Origin: an uncultured Methylococcaceae bacterium
GTDB lineage: Bacteria > Pseudomonadota > Gammaproteobacteria > Methylococcales > Methylomonadaceae
DNA length: 8,377 nucleotides
Direction: 5' to 3'
NCBI GenBank assembly: GCA_903839795.1
Contig: CAIMDR010000694.1
Location: forward strand, 1-8,377
A program made the position numbers and the translations under genes. Below, one piece after another: positions 1 to 6,089 of the stretch; position 1 is the stretch's first letter, and each line of letters opens with the position of its first letter. The notes beneath the pieces were generated by a model. It was not told the origin of the DNA and ran no database searches. It saw only the letters and a list, made by a program, of their open reading frames with translations.

Positions 1-2
1 AA

Positions 3-494
3 TATAAAAGTGATAAAGATGTTATTTTACAATGGATAGCACGAGGCGCTGAAGAACCTGAATATAACGAAAAAATTGCGCCGATATTAAACAGGGACTG
101 TGTTTTATGTCATACGCCCAGTATTAATCCTTCTTTGCCTGATTTAACCCATTACGCCACGGTATCCGAAGTAGCGCACGCAGGCGGCGCAACCATTCCT
201 ACGCTGGTTCGAGTTTCCCATATTCATTTATTTGGTATTGCCTTTATTCTATTTTTTATTGGCAAAATCTTTTTGCTTTGTGATCTCAATGTTTACGTAA
301 AAAGAGTGGCTGTAGTGATTCCTTTTGCGGCAATGCTACTGGATGTGGTGTCTTGGTTTATCACCAAGTCCAATCCCTCGTTTGCTTACGTGGTTGTTTA
401 TAGTGGCGCGTTAATGGGGCTTTCCATGGGCCTGCAAATTTTGCTTAGCGTTTATCAGATGTGGTTTTATTCCAGAAAAATAACGGACAGTTGA
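3..494 (+). CDS. Membrane-anchored c-type cytochrome-like protein, 3' part (5' end outside window)
   Basis: The frame is open from position 3 to the TGA at 492-494 with no stop, so the gene starts upstream of the window. The TTG at 135 would make a 119-residue ORF, but it lies downstream of the heme motif and is not a credible start. The visible 163 residues contain a CVLCH (CxxCH) heme-c motif at fragment residues 33-37, preceded by an IAPIL stretch typical of small cytochrome domains in which a 'PIL...C..CH' pattern precedes the site. Three hydrophobic segments follow, at about residues 75-92, 100-120 and 127-154. The first begins with a His-x-His pair (SHIHLFG) that could sit at the membrane face. 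Inference: a membrane-bound electron-transfer or heme-sensing protein with the heme domain outside the cytoplasm. I do not recognise a named family, and the missing N-terminus limits the call. No strong terminator follows it. Confidence 0.72.
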   Translation, partial: YKSDKDVILQWIARGAEEPEYNEKIAPILNRDCVLCHTPSINPSLPDLTHYATVSEVAHAGGATIPTLVRVSHIHLFGIAFILFFIGKIFLLCDLNVYVKRVAVVIPFAAMLLDVVSWFITKSNPSFAYVVVYSGALMGLSMGLQILLSVYQMWFYSRKITDS

Positions 495-533
495 TTTTTT
501 TTAAAAAAGTGTCATGTTAAAGAAAGGTTTTGA

Positions 534-577
534 TAAGCCTTAAGACGATTTATAAATCGGTTGTTGTGTAAGCCTTA
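534..577. repeat. 14-base perfect palindrome flanked by 9-base direct repeats
   Basis: A perfect palindrome, cgatttataaatcg, lies at 546-559. Identical copies of taagcctta flank it at 534-542 and 569-577. The block sits between the cytochrome-like gene and the antiporter gene, about 100 bases before the latter's start. It could be a regulator binding site, but no promoter elements of good quality were found next to it, so the function is unknown. Confidence 0.4.
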
Positions 578-677
578 TTTATTACCCATAGCTATGTCAT
601 TTCCAATACAATATCTTTAATAAAGTGGTATAAAGCCATCTCCCGCCACTAACCTTGTACGTTTTTGTGAGTTGCAA

Positions 678-2318
678 ATGAATCTTGTCCCATTTTTATC
701 TGATTTTATCCTGATACCAGTTTTTTTAGGCGGTGTATTGTTGATTAACAAAATACGCTTAACCTTGGGTAAAGCTGAAGTAGAGGCTTTGTTGACGAGT
801 TCTTCATTATTTAAATTAATAAATCGACTGGTTTATTTTAAATACAGCCCTGTTTTGCTGGTTTTGTTTTTGCCTTCCCTGGCTTTGGCGACGGAGGGTG
901 TTGATAGTATAGAGCCATTAAAGCCGCTCGACTTGACGCAGCATTGGGCTGGCTATCTTGCTTTGGTTGTTTTTGCGGTCGCTTACATTTTGGCCATGAC
1001 AGAGGAAGTGACGGAATTAAAAAAATCGAAACCTATGGTATTTGCTGCCAGCCTTATCTGGATATTTATTGCCGTTGTTTATGTAAACGGCGGGATGAGT
1101 GAGCAGGCAGGGCATGCGTTTCGGGCTTCTCTGGAAGGGTATGCAGAACTGTTTTTATTTATCATGGTATCGATGACTTATTTAAACGCTATGGAAGATC
1201 GAGGCGTGTTTGACAGTTTGCGAGTTTGGTTGTTAAGCAAGAATTTCACATATCGGCAATTATTCTGGATTACCGGCTTTCAATCATTTTTCATTTCGTC
1301 CGGCTGCAACAATCTCACGACCGCCCTGTTAATGGGTTCGGTTATTTTGGCGATGGGTAAGGGCAGTCCGCGCTTTGTTACCTTGTCTTGTATCAATGTC
1401 GTGGTTGCTTCCAATGCGGGTGGGTCATTTAGCCCTTTCGGCGATATCACCACCTTGTTGGTCTGGCAAAAAGGTGTCGTGCCGTTTGCCGATTTCTTTT
1501 CCCTGTTGATTCCCGCCATCATCAATTTTGTCATACCCGCCGCCATCATGAATTTCTTTATTCCTAAAGAAAGACCCGCCGCGGTCATGGAAGCTCAAGC
1601 GATGAAACGGGGCGGTTGGATTATTATCTTTTTGTTTGTGCTGACCATTATTACTTCAGCCTGTTTTGAAAACTTTCTGGGTTTACCGCCTGCGGCCGGC
1701 ATGATGTTGGGCTTGACCTATTTGAAGTTTTTTAGTTATTACCTGCAAAAAACCCGCGATTCCCATTCAACTGTGATGCCCGTGGATTTGACCGATGTCA
1801 AAATTGATTATTTTGCACCCATGAAGTATATGAATAATCCACAAGCAGAGAAAAATAAACAGGTGGCTCAGGAGTTACCGTTTGATATTTTCCAGAAAGT
1901 AGCAAACCTGGAATGGGATACGTTACTGTTTTTTTACGGCGTCATGGTCGGTGTTGGTGGTTTGAGTTTTATTGGTTATCTGGGCGTGGCATCCCATCAT
2001 CTTTACGGCACTATTGATCCCAGTGTGGCGAATATTCTGGTAGGCATTGCTTCGGCATTTATCGATAACGGCACTATTATGTTGTCCGTACTCACCATGG
2101 CGCCGGATATTTCCCAAGGTCAGTGGCTATTGGTAACCTTGACTGCCGGCGTGGGCGGCAGTCTGTTGGCAGTGGGTTCAGCTGCAGGCGTCGGTTTGAT
2201 GGGGCAGGCCAAAGGTATTTATACTTTTACCAGTCATTTAAAGTGGACGCCCGCCATCGCCCTCGGTTACGCCGGAAGTATTGCCGCTCACTTTCTGATT
2301 AACGGCCGTTATTTTTAG
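678..2318 (+). CDS. nhaD: NhaD-family Na+/H+ antiporter-like membrane protein, with substitutions at conserved residues
   Basis: This encodes a 546-residue multi-pass inner-membrane protein of the NhaD type, a family that exchanges Na+ or Li+ for H+. Two family signatures are visible: NNLTTALLMG at residues 211-220 with SNAGGSFSPFGDITT at 245-259 in the first half, and SAFIDN at 459-464 with GGSLLAVGSAAG in the second. Spacing between the conserved polar positions matches Vibrio cholerae NhaD as I remember its numbering. The Asp of the first-half 'DN' pair is Asn211 here, and one second-half Ser is Ala498, while Asn212, Asn246, Asp256, Thr258, Thr259, Ser459, Asn464 and Ser501 are kept. Residues 1 to about 70 are an extension with a hydrophobic helix (5-23) and then a signal-like segment ending near ALATEG. 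The ATG at 678 has a weak GAG six bases upstream; a TTG two codons earlier (672) is the alternative start. Fold and family are firm; transport activity is not. Confidence 0.9.
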   Translation: MNLVPFLSDFILIPVFLGGVLLINKIRLTLGKAEVEALLTSSSLFKLINRLVYFKYSPVLLVLFLPSLALATEGVDSIEPLKPLDLTQHWAGYLALVVFAVAYILAMTEEVTELKKSKPMVFAASLIWIFIAVVYVNGGMSEQAGHAFRASLEGYAELFLFIMVSMTYLNAMEDRGVFDSLRVWLLSKNFTYRQLFWITGFQSFFISSGCNNLTTALLMGSVILAMGKGSPRFVTLSCINVVVASNAGGSFSPFGDITTLLVWQKGVVPFADFFSLLIPAIINFVIPAAIMNFFIPKERPAAVMEAQAMKRGGWIIIFLFVLTIITSACFENFLGLPPAAGMMLGLTYLKFFSYYLQKTRDSHSTVMPVDLTDVKIDYFAPMKYMNNPQAEKNKQVAQELPFDIFQKVANLEWDTLLFFYGVMVGVGGLSFIGYLGVASHHLYGTIDPSVANILVGIASAFIDNGTIMLSVLTMAPDISQGQWLLVTLTAGVGGSLLAVGSAAGVGLMGQAKGIYTFTSHLKWTPAIALGYAGSIAAHFLINGRYF

Positions 2319-2355
2319 GTTGACTCAGGAACGATCGATTGCTGTGCTTAACTCT

Positions 2356-2361
2356 TATAAT
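2356..2361 (+). promoter_or_regulatory. Possible -10 box of a uvrC promoter
   Basis: A perfect TATAAT lies 30 bases before the GTG start of uvrC, in the short gap after the antiporter gene. No good -35 box sits at 16-18 bases; the nearest TTGACT (2320-2325) is 30 bases away. It may be a weak or activator-dependent promoter, or a chance match. Confidence 0.3.
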
Positions 2362-2391
2362 CTGCGATATAAACGGCTTTTAGGTTAAGTC

Positions 2392-4239
2392 GTGAGTACT
2401 GACATTTCAGAAAATAGTTTCGATGCCGCTGCCTTTTTAAAAAATCTGACCACGCGTCCGGGCATTTACACAATGCTTAATGACAAAGGCGAGATCATTT
2501 ACATAGGCAAAGCCAAGAATCTTAAAAATCGCGTTTCCAGTTATTTTAAAACGCAAACAGCCTCGATCAAGCAGCAGGTTATGGTAGCTAAAGTAGCCGC
2601 CATTGAAGTCACTGTAACGCACACTGAAGGCGAGGCATTATTGCTGGAATGTCAGCAAATTAAACGCCATAAGCCACGGTATAATATCTGTTTAAGAGAT
2701 GATAGATCCTTTCCTTATGTATTTTTGTCCAGTGAGCAAGACTTCCCGCAAATCACCCTTCATCGGGGGGCAAAAAATAAAAAAGGGCGCTATTTTGGCC
2801 CTTATCCCAGTTCGGGTGCCGTTAAAGAAAGCCTTAAATTATTACAAAGGCTATTTCCAATCCGGCAATGTGACGATGCCGTTTATAACAATCGTACCCG
2901 TCCCTGTTTGCAATATCAGATAGAGCGCTGCACCGCGCCCTGTGTAGGGCTTATTGACAAGCAACAGTATGCGCTGGATGTTGAAAGTACCGTGATGTTT
3001 CTGGAAGGGAAGGGCGGTTTGCTGATTGATCAGTTAATTATAAAAATGGAGCAGGCAGCGGCTACTCTCGATTTTGAGCAGGCCGCCGGCTTTAGAGATC
3101 AGATTGCAAAATTGCGCTCGGTACTGGAAAAGCATTTTGTTTCAGGCGAAAAGGGCGATGTGGATATTATCGCGTGTGCAAGTAAAGGTAATGTCGCGTG
3201 TGTGCAAGTATTTTTTATTCGTAACGGTCAGCATTTGGGCAATAAGGTCTTTTTCCCCGGACTGGCTGATGCACATGACCCGGCGGCTATTGTGCAGGCG
3301 TTTATTCCACAATATTATCTGGATAAACCCGTACCTCATGAGTTAATAGTCAGTCATCAACCGGAAGAGTCGGCGTTATTAACCGACGTGTTGAGCAGTC
3401 AGGCAAAACATTTGGTGGCTATTTCTGCCAGCGTTAGGGGCGAGCGTTTAAAATGGCTGCAAATGGCCTGTACTAATGCCGAGAATTCATTATTAAGCAA
3501 GTTATCGGATAAACAGGGACTTTATGCCCGATTTCTTAGCCTGCAAGAAGAGTTGGGTTGCAAAGATCTGCCCAAACGACTGGAGTGCTTTGATATTAGT
3601 CACACGCAAGGCGATCAAACGGTTGCCTCTTGTGTGGTTTTTGATAGGGAAGGACCTGTAAAATCGGCTTACCGGCGCTTTAATATCGTTGGCATAACCG
3701 GTGGTGATGATTATGCGGCCATTCATCAAGCGGTTTTTAGACGCTTTAAACGGCTTAAGCAGGGTGAGCATGATGCGCCGGACATCTTGTTTATTGATGG
3801 CGGAAAAGGTCAGGTACGTGAAGCACAAAAGGCATTAGCAGAATTAGACATAAACAATGTTATGATAGTCGGCGTTTCTAAAGGACCTGATAGAAAGCCC
3901 GGCATGGAAAAACTGATTCTGGTTGATCAGGAACAGCCGGTAGACATAGCACCGGGAGCCAGCGGTTTGCTGTTAATTCAGCATATTCGCGATGAGGCGC
4001 ACCGGTTCGCAATAACAGGACACAGGTTACGTCGCGGCAAGGCATCAAAGCAATCAGTATTGGAGACTATTCCAGGGTTGGGAGCCAAGCGACGACAGCT
4101 TTTATTAAAACAGTTTGGGGGGCTGCAGGGCATTTCATGCGCAGGCGTAGATGCACTTTGCAGTATAGACGGCATAAGTCGGCAGTTGGCACAACGAATT
4201 TACGAGCTATTTCATCATCAAGATGACGATTCAATTTAA
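2392..4239 (+). CDS. uvrC: UvrABC excinuclease subunit C
   Basis: UvrC makes both incisions around a DNA lesion after UvrA and UvrB have loaded, in nucleotide excision repair. The 615-residue product is full length (E. coli UvrC is about 610). The GIY-YIG nuclease domain comes first, with GIY at 24-26, YIG at 37-39, the probable catalytic Arg47 and the metal-binding Glu81. Cys160, Cys172, Cys180 and Cys184 keep the spacing of the iron-sulfur cysteines reported for E. coli UvrC. A UVR helix pair for UvrB contact lies at about 208-246. The RNase H-like 5' nuclease domain keeps Asp401, Asp440, Asp469 and His537. A tandem helix-hairpin-helix DNA-binding region fills about 557-607. The start is GTG; an ATG-less N-terminus MSTDISENSF matches the expected distance to GIY-YIG. 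The last 17 bases overlap pgsA, so the two are co-transcribed and probably translationally coupled. No missing residue or frameshift was seen. Confidence 0.97.
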   Translation: MSTDISENSFDAAAFLKNLTTRPGIYTMLNDKGEIIYIGKAKNLKNRVSSYFKTQTASIKQQVMVAKVAAIEVTVTHTEGEALLLECQQIKRHKPRYNICLRDDRSFPYVFLSSEQDFPQITLHRGAKNKKGRYFGPYPSSGAVKESLKLLQRLFPIRQCDDAVYNNRTRPCLQYQIERCTAPCVGLIDKQQYALDVESTVMFLEGKGGLLIDQLIIKMEQAAATLDFEQAAGFRDQIAKLRSVLEKHFVSGEKGDVDIIACASKGNVACVQVFFIRNGQHLGNKVFFPGLADAHDPAAIVQAFIPQYYLDKPVPHELIVSHQPEESALLTDVLSSQAKHLVAISASVRGERLKWLQMACTNAENSLLSKLSDKQGLYARFLSLQEELGCKDLPKRLECFDISHTQGDQTVASCVVFDREGPVKSAYRRFNIVGITGGDDYAAIHQAVFRRFKRLKQGEHDAPDILFIDGGKGQVREAQKALAELDINNVMIVGVSKGPDRKPGMEKLILVDQEQPVDIAPGASGLLLIQHIRDEAHRFAITGHRLRRGKASKQSVLETIPGLGAKRRQLLLKQFGGLQGISCAGVDALCSIDGISRQLAQRIYELFHHQDDDSI

Positions 4240-4786
4240 CATACCTACTTCTCTTACGCTGTTAAGAATCGCGTTAATTCCTTTATTAACGGTGGTTTTT
4301 TATCTGCCTTGGCACTATTCCAATATAGCTTGCACGCTGATTTTTATGTTGGCAGGGTTTACTGACTGGCTGGATGGTTACCTTGCCAGAAAATGGCAGC
4401 AGGAAACACCTTTTGGTGCTTTTTTAGACCCTGTCGCAGATAAATTAATGGTTGCCATTGTTCTGGTTTTAATCGTTCAGCAGCAAGCAACGCCAGGTCT
4501 GGCTATTGCCTCAGCCGTTATTATCGGTCGGGAAATAACCATTGCTTCGCTGCGAGAATGGATGGCAGAAATAGGTCAACGGGCACAGGTTAAGGTCTCT
4601 CAATTAGGTAAATGGAAAACCACCGCACAAATGCTGTCAATTGGCATGTTGTTATATCGTGATGATTTATTGGGAATACCTATCAATTTAATCGGTCTTG
4701 GCCTCTTGTATATTGCCGCCATATTAACATTATGGTCTATGATTAATTACTTAAGTGCTGCCTTGGCAGTTATTAAGAAAAAATAA
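4223..4786 (+). CDS. pgsA: CDP-diacylglycerol--glycerol-3-phosphate 3-phosphatidyltransferase (PGP synthase)
   Basis: PgsA transfers a phosphatidyl group from CDP-diacylglycerol to glycerol 3-phosphate in the inner membrane, the committed step toward phosphatidylglycerol and cardiolipin. The 187-residue protein (E. coli about 182) starts MTIQFNIPTSLTLLRI, close to the E. coli N-terminus, which supports this ATG. The CDP-alcohol phosphotransferase signature D-x2-DG-x2-AR-x8-G-x3-D-x3-D is complete at residues 48-73 (Asp48, Asp51, Gly52, Ala55, Arg56, Gly65, Asp69, Asp73). Hydrophobic segments lie at about 10-28, 34-48, 75-87, 93-103 and 151-180. The conserved REWMAEIGQR and KWKTTAQM stretches are also PgsA-like. 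It overlaps the end of uvrC by 17 bases, the common gammaproteobacterial arrangement, and is followed by strong terminators. Confidence 0.96.
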   Translation: MTIQFNIPTSLTLLRIALIPLLTVVFYLPWHYSNIACTLIFMLAGFTDWLDGYLARKWQQETPFGAFLDPVADKLMVAIVLVLIVQQQATPGLAIASAVIIGREITIASLREWMAEIGQRAQVKVSQLGKWKTTAQMLSIGMLLYRDDLLGIPINLIGLGLLYIAAILTLWSMINYLSAALAVIKKK

Positions 4787-4804
4787 ATAAATACTTAACA
4801 CATT

Positions 4805-4838
4805 CGGGTTTGTCATCGATAGACCCGTTTGGTTTTTT
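4805..4838 (+). terminator. Rho-independent terminator after pgsA (first of two)
   Basis: An 8-base-pair stem (4805-4812 with 4820-4827, containing two G-T pairs and a GC-rich cgggt/acccg base) has a 7-base loop. A T-rich run, tttggtttttt, follows at 4828-4838. It lies 18 bases past the pgsA stop and should end the uvrC-pgsA transcript. Confidence 0.75.
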
Positions 4839-4870
4839 GGCTTTTAGCGGTCTGTTAAAAGCCATTTTTT
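4839..4870 (+). terminator. Second terminator hairpin after pgsA
   Basis: A perfect 8-base-pair stem, ggctttta at 4839-4846 with taaaagcc at 4856-4863, encloses a 9-base loop. It is followed by a T6 run at 4865-4870. It starts directly after the T-tract of the first terminator, giving a tandem pair that insulates the TetR gene downstream. Confidence 0.7.
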
Positions 4871-4885
4871 AACATAAACAGATAC

Positions 4886-4901
4886 AGCATAGTGATACGC
4901 T
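4886..4901. promoter_or_regulatory. Possible operator for the downstream TetR-family regulator
   Basis: An imperfect 16-base dyad (agcatagtgatacgct; outer agc/gct and inner ta/ta pairs match) ends 12 bases before the TetR ATG. It overlaps where the -10 region would fall for a TTAACA-like -35 at 4869-4874. TetR proteins often repress themselves through such dyads, but the match is weak and is offered only because of its position. Confidence 0.2.
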
Positions 4902-4913
4902 GCGGTAAAAAAA

Positions 4914-5513
4914 ATGGATCAGGAAATTGAAATTATTCGGCCAAAAGCTGAAACCCCCGACGAAATATTGCGAATTGCTTTAAAGCTATTTACCACAAAA
5001 GGTTATTTCACCACATCGTTAGTTGATATTGCAGAAGCGTCAGGGTTGAAAAATACCAGCGGCATTTATCATCACTTTAAAAATAAACACGTCATGGCCG
5101 CGCAGTTGTATGCCAATATTTTTGATAGCCTCAATATTTCTATCGATGATATCCGACGTAGAAATCAAAAATCATCAGAACAATTACACGGCATTACTGA
5201 TTTGTTTTTTAAGCTGACCGATGATGCACCCGAGGTTATGCAGTTTCTGTTGATTTTAAAACTCAATGAGTTTTTACCGGAAGAAAAGCCGGTTATGGAA
5301 ACAGCGGCTTTTGTAAAGATTATTAAAATTATTCAGGCAGGTATAAAAGCAGGTGAAATACGTGATATTGATCCGCAACTGGTTAATGCCTATTTTTTCG
5401 GTGTTATTAATCACACGTTGCGAGCAGTATTGACCGGTGATCTGAATAAAAAAGCCGACGCTTATCTGTCACAGACATGGCTTGCGGCATGGAATGCCAT
5501 TGCCAAAAAATAA
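4914..5513 (+). CDS. TetR/AcrR-family transcriptional regulator
   Basis: This 199-residue protein has the standard TetR architecture. An N-terminal three-helix DNA-binding domain at about residues 14-60 includes the family pattern ALKLFTTKGYFTTSLVDIAEASGL, broken here by a few family-variable positions, then GIYHHFKNKHVM at 50-61. An all-helical ligand-binding and dimerisation domain covers about 65-199. TetR regulators are usually ligand-released repressors, often of their own operon or of an adjacent efflux or metabolic gene. The C-terminal domain is too variable to name the ligand. No transporter or enzyme gene lies next to it; the only close partner is the 61-residue protein 26 bases downstream, so the target may be elsewhere. 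The ATG follows an A-rich run with only a poor ribosome-binding site (gcggtaaa). Confidence 0.9.
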   Translation: MDQEIEIIRPKAETPDEILRIALKLFTTKGYFTTSLVDIAEASGLKNTSGIYHHFKNKHVMAAQLYANIFDSLNISIDDIRRRNQKSSEQLHGITDLFFKLTDDAPEVMQFLLILKLNEFLPEEKPVMETAAFVKIIKIIQAGIKAGEIRDIDPQLVNAYFFGVINHTLRAVLTGDLNKKADAYLSQTWLAAWNAIAKK

Positions 5514-5539
5514 CCGTGCCTTTGTATTAAAGAAAAATT

Positions 5540-5725
5540 ATGGGTAAAGTGGTTCAGTTTAAGCGGCAAACAGTCGCCCAACGGCATAAAGGCAATACCT
5601 TGTGTCGCAGTGGCTTCCATAAATGGATTGTTCTCAAAGAAAAGCAGTTTGATGTTAAACAGGGAAAGTTGATTACTGCTTATCAATGCACGCGTTGTGC
5701 AAAAATCAAAACCAAAGCGTTGTAG
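5540..5725 (+). CDS. Small conserved-looking protein with probable zinc-binding site
   Basis: This is a 61-residue basic protein of unknown function. Cys22 and His27 (LCRSGFHKW) and a later Cys50-x2-Cys53 pair (CTRCAK) make a plausible CxnH/CxxC zinc-ribbon-like site. Between them lies a short segment, QFDVKQGKLITAYQ, that could form a beta hairpin. The N-terminus MGKVVQFKRQ and the Lys-rich C-terminus are strongly basic, consistent with nucleic-acid contact, though that is inference. The ATG has an A/G-rich aaagaa seven bases or so upstream. The gene starts 26 bases after the TetR stop, so the two probably share a transcript. The gene reads as intact and ends just 2 bases before the palindromic element that follows. 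Confidence 0.75.
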   Translation: MGKVVQFKRQTVAQRHKGNTLCRSGFHKWIVLKEKQFDVKQGKLITAYQCTRCAKIKTKAL

Positions 5726-5765
5726 CCCAATGTCATTAAGTTAAGAGCAATTTGTTTAAAAAAAC

Positions 5766-5900
5766 TGGCTACCCACTTTAGGCGGGACAAGCAGCTAGTC
5801 TTAACCGTTCGCCCTGAGCTTGTCGAAGGGTCGTTCATGGTTCGACAGGCTCACCACGAACGGCTTAACTTTAAATTGTCCCGCCTTAAGTGGCTAGCCA
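5766..5900. repeat. Long inverted repeat (25-base arms) enclosing a REP-like core
   Basis: The arms at 5766-5790 and 5876-5900 differ at only 2 of 25 positions. Each carries a tggcta end, a cactt-type middle and an inner ggcgggacaa. Poly-A runs lie just outside both arms. As RNA this would fold into a long stable stem with the 5805-5863 palindrome as its head. Confidence 0.8.
5805..5863. repeat. REP-like palindrome, ccgttcg...cgaacgg type
   Basis: The 23-base arms at 5805-5827 and 5841-5863 match at 19 of 23 positions around a 13-base spacer. The arm pattern ccgttcgccctgagcttgtc, continuing to cgaa, is one I recognise as a highly repeated intergenic palindrome in many proteobacterial genomes. 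It is GC-richer than its surroundings, which suggests it arrived separately inside the larger element. Confidence 0.75.
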
Positions 5901-5906
5901 AAAAAA

Positions 5907-5963
5907 TGGAGTGCAATCGCTTCAGCTATTGCCTGTAAAAACAGCTTAAGCGGTTTTACTCCA
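5907..5963. repeat. Hairpin inside the palindromic element
   Basis: A 16-base arm at 5907-5922 pairs with 5948-5963 at 13 of 16 positions. A small ctgt/acag hairpin sits in its loop near 5933-5944. It lies between the long inverted repeat and the right terminal repeat of the element. Confidence 0.55.
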
Positions 5964-6011
5964 ATTATGTGCCTAACTTAACGGCATTGCACTGTGGCCG
6001 GTTTTAGTTTT

Positions 6012-6041
6012 TTTACAAGCGTTAGTAAAATAATGGATAAT
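6012..6041 (+). promoter_or_regulatory. Sigma-70-type promoter for the two-component pair
   Basis: TTTACA at 6012-6017 (5 of 6 to the -35 consensus) and GATAAT at 6036-6041 (5 of 6 to the -10) are separated by 18 bases. Transcription would begin near 6048, about 40 bases before the response regulator ATG. The promoter lies just outside the right end of the palindromic element. Confidence 0.5.
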
Positions 6042-6089
6042 ACTTGAGACTTTAACGCACATCAATTAATTTATATTAAGGAATCCCTT

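Larger units (their letters stand above)
5728..5989. mobile_element. MITE-like composite palindromic element
   Basis: This 262-base gene-free block fills most of the gap between the small zinc-site gene and the response regulator. It is bounded by 18-base terminal inverted repeats (5728-5745 and 5972-5989, 15 of 18 matching). Inside are a 25-base inverted repeat (5766-5790 and 5876-5900, 23 of 25 matching), a REP-like palindrome at its centre (5805-5863), and a separate 16-base hairpin (5907-5922 with 5948-5963, 13 of 16 matching). It has no transposase ORF, so if mobile it would depend on a transposase in trans. No target-site duplication is evident at the edges. It could also work as an RNA structure at the 3' end of the TetR operon transcript. 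Confidence 0.65.

Noticed and set aside
135..494. Complete 119-residue gene starting at the TTG at 135
   Set aside because: The frame stays open upstream to the window edge and contains a CxxCH heme motif before this codon, so it is the tail of a longer gene.
1280..1588. Minus-strand ORF of about 100 residues inside the antiporter gene
   Set aside because: It is antisense to strongly conserved NhaD motifs and has no recognisable domain; it is a shadow of the real gene.
3502..3828. Minus-strand ORF of about 108 residues inside uvrC
   Set aside because: It lies opposite the conserved UvrC nuclease domain and shows no protein features of its own.
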